Assembly: GCA_030280995.1 (NCBI GenBank)
Contig: JASXTE010000002.1
Location: 27,883,183-27,947,182 of the forward strand
DNA length: 64,000 nucleotides
Reading direction: 5' to 3'
From: Hemileia vastatrix
Taxonomy: Eukaryota; Basidiomycota; Pucciniomycetes; Pucciniales; Zaghouaniaceae
Shown here: positions 33,701 through 43,659 of the stretch, one piece after another
How positions within the stretch are numbered: position 1 is the first letter of the stretch
Layout: the number at the start of each line of letters is the position of its first letter
Notes under the pieces: generated by a model
Seen by the model: only the letters and a program-made list of their open reading frames with translations
What the model was told of the DNA's origin: nothing
Databases searched by the model: none
Position numbers and translations under genes: made by a program

Positions 33701-35187
33701 CCAGGCCTGAAAAAGCTAATGTAATTGGCTGCAGGTGGGTTTTCAGGGTTAAACCTAATGCTGATGGTGGTGTTTCAAAGTTCAAAGCCCGTTGTGTAGC
33801 AAAAGGATATTCTCAAATCCTAGGAATAGATTTTCATGAAACTTTTGCACCCATCGGACGGATCACTTCTCTCAGGACCATTCTTTCTTTAGCAGCTTAT
33901 TTTGACTGGGATGTTCATCAAATGGATGTAGTGGCAGCTTTTCTCCAGGGAAACTTAAATGAAACTGTTTATATGGAACAGCCTGAAGGAACACTAACTG
34001 CTGGAAATGAAGGTAAAGTTTGCCAATTGTTGCGCCCTCTTTATGGCATCAAACAAGCTCCCTTTTGCTGGAATTCACGTATAAATGACTACTTGTGCAA
34101 GCTCAACTTCTCCCCCCTTAAGTGTGATCAGTGTGTGTATGTTTGGAGAAACAAATCACAAATCTGTATCATTTATCTTCATGTTGATGATATGGTCATT
34201 ACTGGTAATCATTTTCTTTGGTTCAAAGACAAAATCAAAACTGAATTTGAGATGGATGATCTTGGTCCTGCCACTTGGATTTTGGGAATGCGTCTCACCA
34301 GGAACAGAACAGCACGTACTCTTTCTTTATCACAAGATTCTTATGCTGAAAAAGTTTTGTCCAACTGGAATATGGCCAACTGCAATCCCTGTCTTACTCC
34401 CTTATCCCCAAATGATTATCCTGTCAAAGCAACCAGTGAAGAAATTGCTGAATTCAATGCTCTAAAAATCAATTACCGCTCTGCTATTGGTGCACTCAAC
34501 TATTTGTCTGTTGCAACAAGACCTGATCTCTCTTTTGCAGCTGGTGCATTATCTCAACATCTTATTGAACCAGGTATCAAAAACTGGCTTGCTGTCAAAC
34601 ACACTTTCAGACATCTGCGTGCCACTTCATCATCATCTCTCACTTTTGGAGGAAAATGCCCAATTCCAAATCATCCATCACTCTGTCCTCTTATTTACTC
34701 TGACACTGATTATGCTGGGGATCCTGATACCAGGCGCTCAACTGGAGGGTATGTTGCCATACTCAATGGAGGAGCTATTTCCTGGAGTTCTAAAAAGCAG
34801 CAAGTTGTCACTATCTCTAGTACTGAGGCTGAGTTCAAAGGTATTGTGGATGCTGGATGTGAAGCAATCTGGCTGACTAAATTACTTACTTCCTTCAATA
34901 TTCCTAAATCACCTTCACCTTTAATCCTTGCTGACAATGCCAGTTCCATTTCACAATGCAAGGATTCACTCAGATACCGTCAAAGATCAAAACATGTGGA
35001 CACTCAACTTTGTTGGATTACTGAAAGCATCAACAAAAATCATTTTCAGCTTCAACACATTTCAACTGAACACATGGTAGCTGATCTTCTTACAAAATCT
35101 TTGGGAAAAGTCAAGCTGTCTTATCTCCTCAAACTCATGGGTCTGATATTAAGGGGGGGTGTTGAAATTTCTGCCTCTAATACCTGA
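30703..35187 (+). CDS. copia1 Gag-Pol polyprotein, 1494 residues, intact
   Basis: ATG at 30703 (ATCATGG). Encodes in copia order: Gag (UBN2-like, residues ~1-260) with an unusual finger CSVHGQNVGHDDNHC; aspartic protease IIDSGASCHM (~343); GAG-pre-integrase HHCC finger WHNRLGHP...CEPC (~482); integrase with DDE residues in HTDLSG (~545), CDGGGE (~611) and SERGN (~647), with 35 residues between the last two; a Ser/Pro-rich linker (~800-930); reverse transcriptase with HVDD (~1161); RNase H with YSDTDYAG, SSTEAE and LADNAS (~1333-1410). The stop at 35187 lies 28 bases inside the 3' LTR. All catalytic positions I can place are present. Role: self-encoded retrotransposition in cytoplasmic particles and nuclear integration. 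Confidence 0.93.
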   Translation: MASNQDSSKVMVTPLTDESYDTWEHIMRLHFEVLDLFGIVSGQVPAPVPHNDGSPSDAEIKAQLALWIKNDTRCRYEIITRLDDVNKKLVNTCHTSAQMWSVLARRHASNKVGSRISHFLSMVTLSLSEGGDPKTHVDAFKGINFHMIRSGLIIPQEILIYLFFATLPPSFKHWRGLLTRDRQEIDHLHLDDVLSSFLDYAADDKVVDEFHNAMSNVNAHSASAKSSKSSKSKARSKLSCSVHGQNVGHDDNHCFVQHPELRPKKNQANSAAPSKDNSNKATPVPPPQEEQPDATANCAFVFPSDEEFLFTAVACLSEKSNSDCIINASASMASHSSNLSPIIDSGASCHMFNNRDSFISFQPVNIRIQLAGIGKSIYATGKGTVAASGGMEGKVFFSDALYVPDLGRNLISLGRLWRTGCLLIPAPVNPTSNFIISRNGKNYMGGVISNSLFEVSVVPQGMSPPNSSALYAKASSQSLTLWHNRLGHPYAPYIQKLFNGMASDVSSSSLSDSEMHFCEPCVLGKQTHASFPGQLPVAKNPLEVVHTDLSGKIQPPSFDGSQYYLKFTDQATSYRHVYLLSSKAQVFKYFLEYKASVELQSGFKIKKLVCDGGGEYINSSLVNFLKQHGIALQVTAPYTPQQNPISERGNRITTEKSKTMMFHSNAPIHLWSEAVKTAVYLENRLPTKALQNKSTPFEAWNKSKPRVSHLRVFGCACYAFLDKHQRPGKFSANSRKCVMLGYEVGTTNYRVWDLELKKIVIAKSVAFNENFFPFLDSRFKRPQWSQLMKQIPDQIHDSQPLPTPGLSFSPAQSPSESPTPDPSSGNISDSHSEDNSPSSSSSSDFHMSGTPSNSTPCPSPGHLTRLPHSNVPDEEGSSQSDPSYSSIEPDNPADPDYVPSSQSPSYSDISSAETSTPEHLRQIYYDHYQHDSYSDSPDPLGLYAANAFAFSLEAPLLAHEIPEPQCYKQAIYSKYSAEWAEAVKHEHQALQRCNTWKIVPRPEKANVIGCRWVFRVKPNADGGVSKFKARCVAKGYSQILGIDFHETFAPIGRITSLRTILSLAAYFDWDVHQMDVVAAFLQGNLNETVYMEQPEGTLTAGNEGKVCQLLRPLYGIKQAPFCWNSRINDYLCKLNFSPLKCDQCVYVWRNKSQICIIYLHVDDMVITGNHFLWFKDKIKTEFEMDDLGPATWILGMRLTRNRTARTLSLSQDSYAEKVLSNWNMANCNPCLTPLSPNDYPVKATSEEIAEFNALKINYRSAIGALNYLSVATRPDLSFAAGALSQHLIEPGIKNWLAVKHTFRHLRATSSSSLTFGGKCPIPNHPSLCPLIYSDTDYAGDPDTRRSTGGYVAILNGGAISWSSKKQQVVTISSTEAEFKGIVDAGCEAIWLTKLLTSFNIPKSPSPLILADNASSISQCKDSLRYRQRSKHVDTQLCWITESINKNHFQLQHISTEHMVADLLTKSLGKVKLSYLLKLMGLILRGGVEISASNT

Positions 35188-36058
35188 CCCATTCCTTACT
35201 CCAGCTTCTTACCATCGTCTCAAGTCATTCTCCTTGCTCATATCCTCTTTTCCTGACCTTTTCCGCCGAGGAACTTCAAAGATACGAGCTCCAGCATCAA
35301 GAACAACATTTCTTTCCCACCCGGAGTCAATGTATTGATTCTGGACCTTGAGGACGTGTTTCTTTACCTGGAGTGTGAATCTTTTCCCCGGCTGGGAACT
35401 TTTTCCTTGGATGTGAACCTGTCTCTTTTTCTGTATTGTAGTTTAGTAGTTTTGTCGACGTCGTGTTAGTTTCTATTGTTTTGGATGGTGGACTTTGTCA
35501 TATAATGAGGCCTCTCTTTGCCATTTCCGTTTTCCCCATCCAAATCTTTTTCTTTCTCTTTTTCTCTATTCTCTTTATCCCTTCCACTGCTTTCCCTTTT
35601 GGCTGCATCTGACAGGCTTTGCACTGTGTGGGGAGAATAGAGTCTTTTGTCCAGGTTCTTTCCTTTTCTTTTCTGTTATTTTTTCTCTAATTCTTTTAGT
35701 CCTAACCACAGCAGCTCACACTTGTGTCCCTTATAGTTTTAGCACACGCTTTGTTGTAGTTACTTGTTGTTGTAAGGTGCACAGTTGCTGATTGACCTGT
35801 GTTTAGGTATGTTTGTTTTTGCAATGAAATCCAAATCTTTTTCTTTCTCTTTTTCTCTATTCTCTTTATCCCTTCCACTGCTTCTTCCTGTCCACTGCTT
35901 TCCCTTTTGGCCGCATCTGACAGTCTTTGCACTGTGTGGGGAGAATAGAGTCTTTTGTCCAGTTTTAGCACACGCTTTGTTGTAGTTACTTGTTGTTGTA
36001 AGGTGCACAGTTGCTGATTGACCTGTGTTTAGCTTTCCTTTGTGCTAAAACTTCTACA
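35160..36058 (+). repeat. copia1 3' LTR (899 bp)
   Basis: Same ends as the 5' LTR, followed by TSD ATATA. It lacks 17 bp of a short CACTGCTT-type repeat near 35588, has CTTGAGG for CTCGAGG, and is otherwise almost identical. Confidence 0.92.
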
Positions 36059-36503
36059 ATATATTTGTTTTATTCTATTCTAATTATTGTATTTACAAAT
36101 ATAGTGGCGCTTCAGAGGACCCATTGCCTATAAAAGGGCCTTGGATAATCCCCTGTAGCCTCATCACTTATTATACACTCCACAAATTAAATACTATTTT
36201 ACTACGTTTATATTTTTTTTATTAGTAATACAATTCTAATTAAAATTCTATATAACAATTTAAAGGTTGCTTTAAGTCTGATAGTAATTAAAAGTGTTTG
36301 CCGCGCAGAACCCTTACATTAAATAGTATTATTATTAATAAATCCTAAGTTTTTGTCATCTCTCAAGTTGCTCGCCGTTGTTTTCCTTTTAAATAAATTA
36401 AATATTGTATTATAATTTATTTCTTTTATTTTTCCCTTGTCCTCCTCCTTTTCTCCTCCTTTTCTCCTCTTTTCCTTACCTTCTTCAAGAAGACTGACTG
36501 AAA

Positions 36504-37193
36504 ACTGGGGACCTTTCCAAACGACGACGACAATCGAGCCTGGCGACGAACAACAAAACGCACGGACCACCTAGCAAAAACAAAACTTTTGCCGCGACTG
36601 TGTTTCGAACTTGGGTTTGATTTCTTAGGTTTATATTATATTAATTCTTATATTATTTTGAAGTGATTTTTCGATCACTATAGTAAGTTCACCTTTGCAC
36701 CTCTCACTCATATTACTATATTTTTACTGCAATAACAGTGATTGTGGCTTAATTGCTGATTCACTGAGTGTAAGTGTTCAATTATTAAAAATTTTTTTTC
36801 CTAGTTGACCATTATAGAGTGTTAAATCCTCTTAGTCCTAGAAGAATGAACATTTTTTATTAATACAAATTGAATTATTAATTTAATTTTTTTTTATTAT
36901 TAATTATTGTTAATTTTGGTTGACTTAAAAGTACTTTGTGCTTAGTCCCAAATATATTGCCATATTTAATATTGGTAATTAATTGGTTGAATTAACTTGA
37001 TTGTTTATTCCCAATTTAACCTTGCAATCCATTTTTTTTTAAATTAATTTTTTATAATTATTACTTTATATTGAAATTTTTTTTTTCTATAATTTAATTA
37101 ATAAAATTTTTTTTTATTATTTGGAGAAATTATTGACTAACTTTTATTATTTTTTTAAAAAAATAAGAAGTAAATTAAAATCTTCCCACTAGT
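36504..37193 (+). other. E3 leader: primer-binding site and candidate leader intron
   Basis: Primer-binding site TGGGGACCTTTCC at 36506-36518. Candidate intron GTAAGT (36683) to TTTTTTTCCTAG (36804), 122 nt, matching E2. The rest is AT-rich and non-coding up to the gag ATG at 37194. Confidence 0.6.
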
Positions 37194-37341
37194 ATGTCCA
37201 ACAATTTGGCTGGAAAAATGGATAACATGCAAGTGGATGAAATTGAAATTGACTATGATGCTGACACTGTAAGTTCTTCTAAAGTTGGACATAAAAAATC
37301 TTATGCTAACACAAAGAATTCACATACTGCAGGATGTGGAA

Positions 37342-37875
37342 ATGACAGGAAATGTAAACAAACCAAACCCCCTTCCCCCAGTACCACAGAAGGAAGTAAA
37401 GCCTCTAGTGCCTCAAGAAGGTCTTCCAAAAGGCTTGAAAATAAAAAAGCTTCCTCTGCCACAACAAATCAGCAACCTATCCAGTCATATAAAAGAGTTG
37501 AAGACAGAAAATATGACATACAAAGCAAAGGTAGACACATTGTGGGATCAGGTCCAAGAACTCAGGAACCAGATTCAGGCCCAGGCCCCTCCTCAGTTGC
37601 CTCCCAATCAGCCTCAGTTTCAGGCTCAACCTTCACAGCCACCCAGCTCAACCATCCAAAATCCAAATACTATGGAAGTAGAGCAATGGAAATGGGATTA
37701 TCTAATGAGTCACTACCAACAGAATGTGCAACACCCTCCTCATCATCAGCCTGGCCCATCCAGAACACCCAATTTCCATCCACCTCCTCATCCCTACCAA
37801 CAAGGCAGGAGAAAGAAGGCCCAAGCACAATCCCAAACCCAGTCACAGGGGAAGTTTCCTCCTCTGCCATGGTAA
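37342..37875 (+). CDS. E3 overprinted ORF2 (+1 frame inside gag), 177 residues
   Basis: ATG at 37342, collinear with E2. It has GLKIKKLPLPQQISNLSS, the helix IKELKTENMTYKAKVD, VEQWKWDYLMSHYQQN, HPYQQGRRKKAQ and ends LPW-stop. Most differences from E2 are conservative or lie in the linker. The stop TAA overlaps a GTAAGT donor. It is complete although the Gag frame is frameshifted further on. Confidence 0.6.
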   Translation: MTGNVNKPNPLPPVPQKEVKPLVPQEGLPKGLKIKKLPLPQQISNLSSHIKELKTENMTYKAKVDTLWDQVQELRNQIQAQAPPQLPPNQPQFQAQPSQPPSSTIQNPNTMEVEQWKWDYLMSHYQQNVQHPPHHQPGPSRTPNFHPPPHPYQQGRRKKAQAQSQTQSQGKFPPLPW

Positions 37876-37929
37876 GTAATTTGGTTGATAGTCACTTGGG
37901 TATGTTTTCTAATAAATCTTCTTCTGCAG
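37872..37929 (+). other. E3 58-nt intron-like segment at the ORF2 stop
   Basis: Donor GTAAGT, branch-like TTTCTAAT, acceptor TTCTTCTGCAG followed by GTAATA, identical in layout to E2. Gag is open across it. Confidence 0.5.
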
Positions 37930-38397
37930 GTAATATTATTGAACATGGTGAAAGAACAGTTAAACCTGTTAAAAGACAGCTTCCTGTAACTAGTAGCCCT
38001 ATTGATGTAATTAGCAAATTGTCATTTGATGAACCTTTAAATTTAACTTCTACTTCTTTAATTAATCCTTCTCTGGCAATTAAAAATGATTCTGTTCCCC
38101 CTGAAAATCTATACCTTAATTGAAAAAACTTCTGAGGAAATATTGAAAGATACCCTTGATTTTAATGTTGTGAAAGACAAACATGTGAGAGATGTGTTAA
38201 TCCATGAAAATGATAGATTAAATAATTTACACTTGCAATGTAAAGTGAGTTCTTCTGTACAAGATAAAGCTTATTTAAAAATCAAAGAAACCTTGAATAT
38301 TGTTCTTAGTCAACAAAAACAAATAAGAAGTGACCATAGAGCTATCTCAGATAGAAATATCAGTCTACATAAGACCTTGAGTGAATTGAAACCCCTT

Positions 38398-38658
38398 CAC
38401 CACACAATATGGGGGGCGGACTTGCTAGCAAGTCCGCAACCTTGGACCCAAACTCACCATAGATTGAACACACATTGACCTATTGATAAAGGAACCATTC
38501 AATCAGGGATGAACACCACTCAGCAGAACAGTTTTAGGTGGGTGTTCAAGTAGAGTTCAGTATGGGTTCAGTATGAGTTCAGTCTGAGTTCCATCTGAGT
38601 TCCATCTGAGTTCAGGTTGAGGACTTGCTAGCAAGTCCACCCCCCATATTGCGTAGTG
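38398..38658. mobile_element. CACTA-type MITE inside E3 gag (261 bp)
   Basis: Absent from the same site in E2. TSD CTT (38395-38397 and 38659-38661). The 38-bp terminal inverted repeats start CACCACACAATATGGGGGG on the left; the right end read inward is CACTACGCAATATGGGGGG. Each ends in the perfect palindrome GGACTTGCTAGCAAGTCC. A 3-bp TSD with CACTA termini points to the CACTA (EnSpm) superfamily. The interior has direct repeats of TGAGTTCAGT/CATC type (about 38560-38620) and no coding capacity. Confidence 0.88.
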
Positions 38659-41600
38659 CTTATTGAAGAAAATTATTCATTCAAAAATGAAATAAAATCT
38701 CTGCAAAATGAGTTTAAAAAGCTAAAAAATGATTTCCATGCACTAAGTACCAAACACTCAGTTTCTGAGGACAGAAATGTTCTATCTCTTGCAAACGTAA
38801 ATGACCAGATGTCTGAAATTCCAAGAATAAGAAACTATGTGTCTGACCTGCAGGAAAAGTTCTCAACCTTAACCATCAATAATGAATTAAATGAGATTTC
38901 TGTAAATAAGCTGCATAAAAATAAAGGGAAAAAACCTGAGCAAAGTTCATCCTTTCTTCCTCATATTTCAACCATTAAACAAACTGACAATGAGTCTGTA
39001 AAATCTTTTGCTACTAGCAAAAAATCTTGTGATGGTCATGCACCAGCTGTTTCTGTAAATAATGAAATTTCTGAACACCTGGCTAAACTTCAGGAATTAT
39101 TAATAATGAATAATTCAAACGAAAATGTGGACCATCCCAGTAGTCAGAAAACTTGGCCTAAGTTAGACCAATATCCTACCTTTGATGGTGATTCTTCCTC
39201 TGATTGGCAACACTTTATCCAAAGAATTGATAATTTAAAGAGATCTTATAAACTACCTGATGAGGAAATTGTTTCTAAGCTAATTTCTTAATTTTCCAAT
39301 GTAGCCTTGTTGTGGTATGAATCTGTTCTTTTAGATAACAATCATTATACATGGAATGATTGGAAATCCTTGATTGAGAATCAGTTTGGTGGTTCAAAAT
39401 TCAGGTTAGCTCAGCAGAGACTGTATGAGAATACTAGATATGTATCCTCCTCTGTTGAAAAGCCCATTGTTTTTCTGATGAAAATAACTAAAATCCTTAG
39501 AGCAATTGATCCAAAGATGGATTATGATATTTGGAGAGATAAAATCTTGTATAAATTACCAAATTCTCTTAGGGATTTGATTGTGGCTAGAACTGAGCAT
39601 GTAAGGGAAAATTCTTCTTTCATTAATATCTGTAATGAAGTACTGCTCAACCATAGATATGAACCAAAGAATTACCTTGGTAAATCTTATAATGATCAAA
39701 ATAAACCTTCTATAAAGCTCCCAGAAAAATCTGGTAAACCCTCTGCCCCAGTTGGACCTAAAAAATATGCAACAAATACTTGTTATAAATGTAACAAACC
39801 GTGGCAGAAGGGTCATGTTTGTGACAAGAAAATTCATCTTGTTGAACAAAATGAAGACACTGATGAAGTTGAACTTGATGTCAATAATTCTTCCAGTGAC
39901 TGTGAAAGTGATATCTCCTATGACAATGAATCTGTTAAAGATGTTTTAATGTTGGAACATGATGTCCATTATTTAAATGATATATCTGAAGATTTTGTAT
40001 TGAATTTACCTTCAGTAGAAAATGCTGAGATAATTAAAGATATTACTAACAATTCTATTCCTATATCCCCTTTAAAGGCACCTGTTATCATTAATGGTAA
40101 AAATGTTGATGTAGTTCTTGATTCTTGTGCTGGAGGAAGTGTAGTATCTGAAAAAGCTTTGGCTTCAGTGGATAAGGAATATTTGAGTAAATTATTACCT
40201 ATAACTTCTGAAAAATGGAGAGGGTATGGTTCTACCTTATTTCCTATTGGCAAATACAAAACCTCTGTATTCTTCAAATATAATGGTGGTTTTGTCAGAG
40301 CTGTTTGTGAGTTTGTTGTCATGAAAAATGATAATTTAAGCAATTGTTTTATTATTGGAAATGATATTTTAACCATGTTTGGTGTGAAACTGGACCCAGA
40401 AAATAATTGCTTTACCTTAGGAATGAATGGGAAAAGGAAATTCAAAATTTCCTCTCCTAGAACTTCTGGGCATTTGTTGAAATCTTGTAACTCACTGATC
40501 CAGTGTAAAGGTAGAACAACAACTGAAATGGATGATTTATTACATGAAATAAATACCGCTTCTTTTGGTGATCAGTTGACTAGTGAACAAAAGGATTCTC
40601 TTGTTGCCTCTATTACCTCTTTCCCTATGGCTTTTGCTCATGGTTCTCATGTCTTGGGAATTGTTCAGGAAGAGATGAAAATTACCTTATCCTGTAAATT
40701 GAGTGATATTCCTCCTACCCTTAAGAAAAAACCATATCCTGCTTCTCCATCAAAAAGAATAGATATTGAAGATAATATTGAAACATTATTGAAAATGAAT
40801 ATCATTGAGAAAGTGGATGTCACCCCCAAATATTGTTTCATCTCCCCAGTCTTGATTTCTTATGAAAAGGTTAAAGCTAGATTATGTGGAGATTACAGAG
40901 CTTTTAATACTTATACTGTTGATGATATTTATCCTTTACCCAGAATTAATTCAATACATGCTACCTTGCAAGGTGCAAAATTTATTAGTTGTCTGGATGG
41001 TAATAAAGGTTATCATCAAGTTCCAGTTGAGAAAAATTCTCAAAATATTTTGCTTATTACTACTCATATGGGAATATATAAGTATGTTAGGATGCCATTT
41101 GGCCCTAAAAATGCTCCTTCAGTTTTCCAAAAGGTTATGGATAACACTTTCCATCAAGAAATTATTGAAGGTTGGCTCATGGTTTATATTGATGATATTA
41201 TTGTTTTTTCTAAAACTTTTGATGAGCATATGATTCACTTGAATAGAGTTTTCCAAAAAATGGGTGATATCAATATGACCTTATCTTTAAAAAAGTGTAA
41301 ATTTGGTTTTCAATCTTTGAAAGTCCTTGGCCATGTTGTGTCAGGCTTACAAATTTGTGTAGACCATAATAAAGTTGCTGCCATTCAAAATGTGAAAGAA
41401 CCAACTTCTGTAAGAGAAATCCAAAGTTTTTTGGGTATGTGTGGCTATTATAGACAATATATTAAAAATTATCAGGTCATAGCCTTGCCTCTTACAAAAC
41501 TTACCAGAAAAGATGTTGCTTTTCTCTGGAATAATGACTGTCAAAAAGCTTTTGATACATTCAAAAGTTGCTTAATGACAGCCCCTATATTGGCTCTTCC

Positions 41601-43659
41601 AGATTTTAACAAGCCATTTGTCCTTTATACAGATGCTAGCTTTATTGGTCTGGGTGCTGCCCTTCACCAAAAGCAAATTATTAATGATAAATCCTCAGAG
41701 GTTGTAATTTGTTATATTTCAAGAACCTTAAGAAATAGTGAATTGAAATATGGTGCCACTCAATTGGAGTGCTTAGCAGTTGTTTGGGCTCTTGAGAAGC
41801 TTCATTACTATTTGGATGACCAAAAATTTGAGTTGGTAACTGACTGTAGTGCTGTGAAATCTCTCTTAAACCTAAAGACACCTAACAGACATATGTTCAG
41901 GTGGCAACTTGCTGTTCAAGAATACAGAGGAAGGATGACAATTATCCATAGAGCTGGAAATGTTCACTCTAATGTTGATATGCTCTCCAGATTGCCTCTG
42001 CCAAATAATGACTCCAATCCTGCTTATGTACCTGAGGATGACACTGTTCATATACATGGTATATTTATAGTTGATATGGAAGAAGAGTTATTACAGTTAA
42101 TACTGGATTCATATGATAAAGATTCTGACTTAAATAAATTAGTTACTATTTTGAATGATCCTAAGAATGCTTCAATTCAAGCATTAATAAAAACTCTTCC
42201 TGCAAAATACCAAAATGCTTTAAATAAAGGAAAGTTTTCTATTGAAGATGGTTATATTTATTATAGAAGGAAGCTTACCAATGTAATTGTTATTCCTCCT
42301 TCAATGAAAGAAACTATCCTCAAACTTTGTCATGATGACATATTAGCTGGTCATTTTGATCTTGAAAAAACATTGATTAGAATCAAAAACACTGCATGGT
42401 GGGCTAATATGTCTGAAGACACAAAATTATATGTTGAATCTTGTGATTCCTGCCAAAAATCTAAAAGGTTAACAGGTAAGAGAGCAGGGTTATTACAACA
42501 TATTGAAGCACCTAGTGCTCCCTGGCAAATCATTAATATGGATTTTGTCACTAGTCTTCCTGTTGCAGGTAAAGACAGCTTTAACTCTTGTTGGGTAATA
42601 GTTGATAGATTCACAAAAATGTGCAAATTTATTCCAACCCACAAAGATGTATCCACCAAAGAATTAGCTTTCTTATGGTGGTCTTACATGTTTAATATTA
42701 TTGGTTTTCCAAAAGCCATTATCTCTGATAGGGATCCAAAATTCACTTCTGAGTTTTGGACCTCTTTGATGGATATTTGTGGCTGTGAGTTAAAATTGTC
42801 TACAGCTCACCATCCTCAGACTGATGGTCTAGCTGAAAGAATGATTCAAACTCTGTAAGATATGATTAGAAGGTATTGTGCCTTTGGTTTAGAATATAAA
42901 GACAATGACAGATTTACTCATGATTGGGTCACTCTTTTGCCTGGTCTTGAATTTGCATATAATAGCACTGTTCATTCTGTCACTGAGAAAAAGCCTTTTG
43001 AGCTTTGGTTAGGTTATGTCCCAAATACTCCTGCTCACATTCTCAATAATAAATTACCTAAGTTGGAACTACACCCTGGTGTAAAATCTTTTATGCAAAT
43101 GCAACAGCTATGCAGAAAACATTCTCAGAGTTGTATTGATAAAGCATTTGAATATGAAAAGAAAAGATGGGATAAATCCCATAAAGAATACACATTTAAC
43201 AAGGGTGATGAAGTGTTGATCTCTACTGTCCATTTCAATTTACAAGGTAACCACAAATTAAAAGATCCTTTTGTAGGACCATTTGTTGTTAAAAGAATGA
43301 TTGGTGATAATGCAGTAGAAGTTGTATTTTATTCTCCATATGATAGGAAACATCCTGTCTTTCCCATTTCTTTTCTTAAGCCTTATACTTCCAACAGTGA
43401 CTTATTTCCAAAAAGAAGAGGAAGACCTAAGAAGAACCCTCAGGAAGTCACAGAAACAGCAGAAATTGATAAAATTCTCAATGATAGAATTATCACTTCT
43501 GAAAGAGGTACTGAATATTTATTGAGATATAAGAACAAATCATCTGAACATGATGCATGGATACCTGGCAAGGAAATTTCAAATCTGCCTACTCTGTTGA
43601 AAAAATACAAAAAGAAAAAATCTTAGCATTTTTTTTATTGTTTTTTTAGAGTGAGGGAG

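Larger units (their letters stand above)
29629..36058 (+). mobile_element. copia1: apparently intact Ty1/copia element (6.4 kb)
   Basis: LTRs 29629-30544 (916 bp) and 35160-36058 (899 bp), TSD ATATA at 29624-29628 and 36059-36063. Primer-binding site GGTTATGGGCCCAG starts right after the 5' LTR, polypurine tract AAGGGGGG precedes the 3' LTR, and one open frame of 1494 codons spans gag-pol. The LTRs differ mainly by one 17-bp deletion and very few substitutions, so the insertion is young. It is the best candidate here for an active element. Confidence 0.93.
28934..36503 (+). repeat. E3 5' LTR, split by copia1
   Basis: LTR parts are 28934-29628 and 36064-36503. The left part starts TGTCAGCCAGGC; the right part has the TATA box at 36129-36135 and ends GACTGACTGAAA, where sister LTRs end GACTGACCGACA, so the terminal CA is lost. 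Copia1 entered at ATATA upstream of the promoter core. Confidence 0.88.
37194..43626 (+). pseudogene. E3 Gag-Pol polyprotein, broken
   Basis: ATG at 37194. Gag has an extra A near 38098 (frameshift), a 261-bp MITE at 38398-38658 and a stop at 39289. From there one frame is open to 42856, covering capsid, knuckle (CYKCNKPWQKGHVC), protease, reverse transcriptase (YIDD, 41185-41196), RNase H and most of integrase; a GAA-to-TAA stop at 42856 then cuts integrase just after AERMIQTL. The rest (to 43626) includes AT-hook RRGRPKK and chromodomain. The protease active site reads LDSCAGGS where E2 has LDSGAGGS, so the Asp-Ser-Gly triad has lost its Gly. Fewer lesions than E2. Confidence 0.9.
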
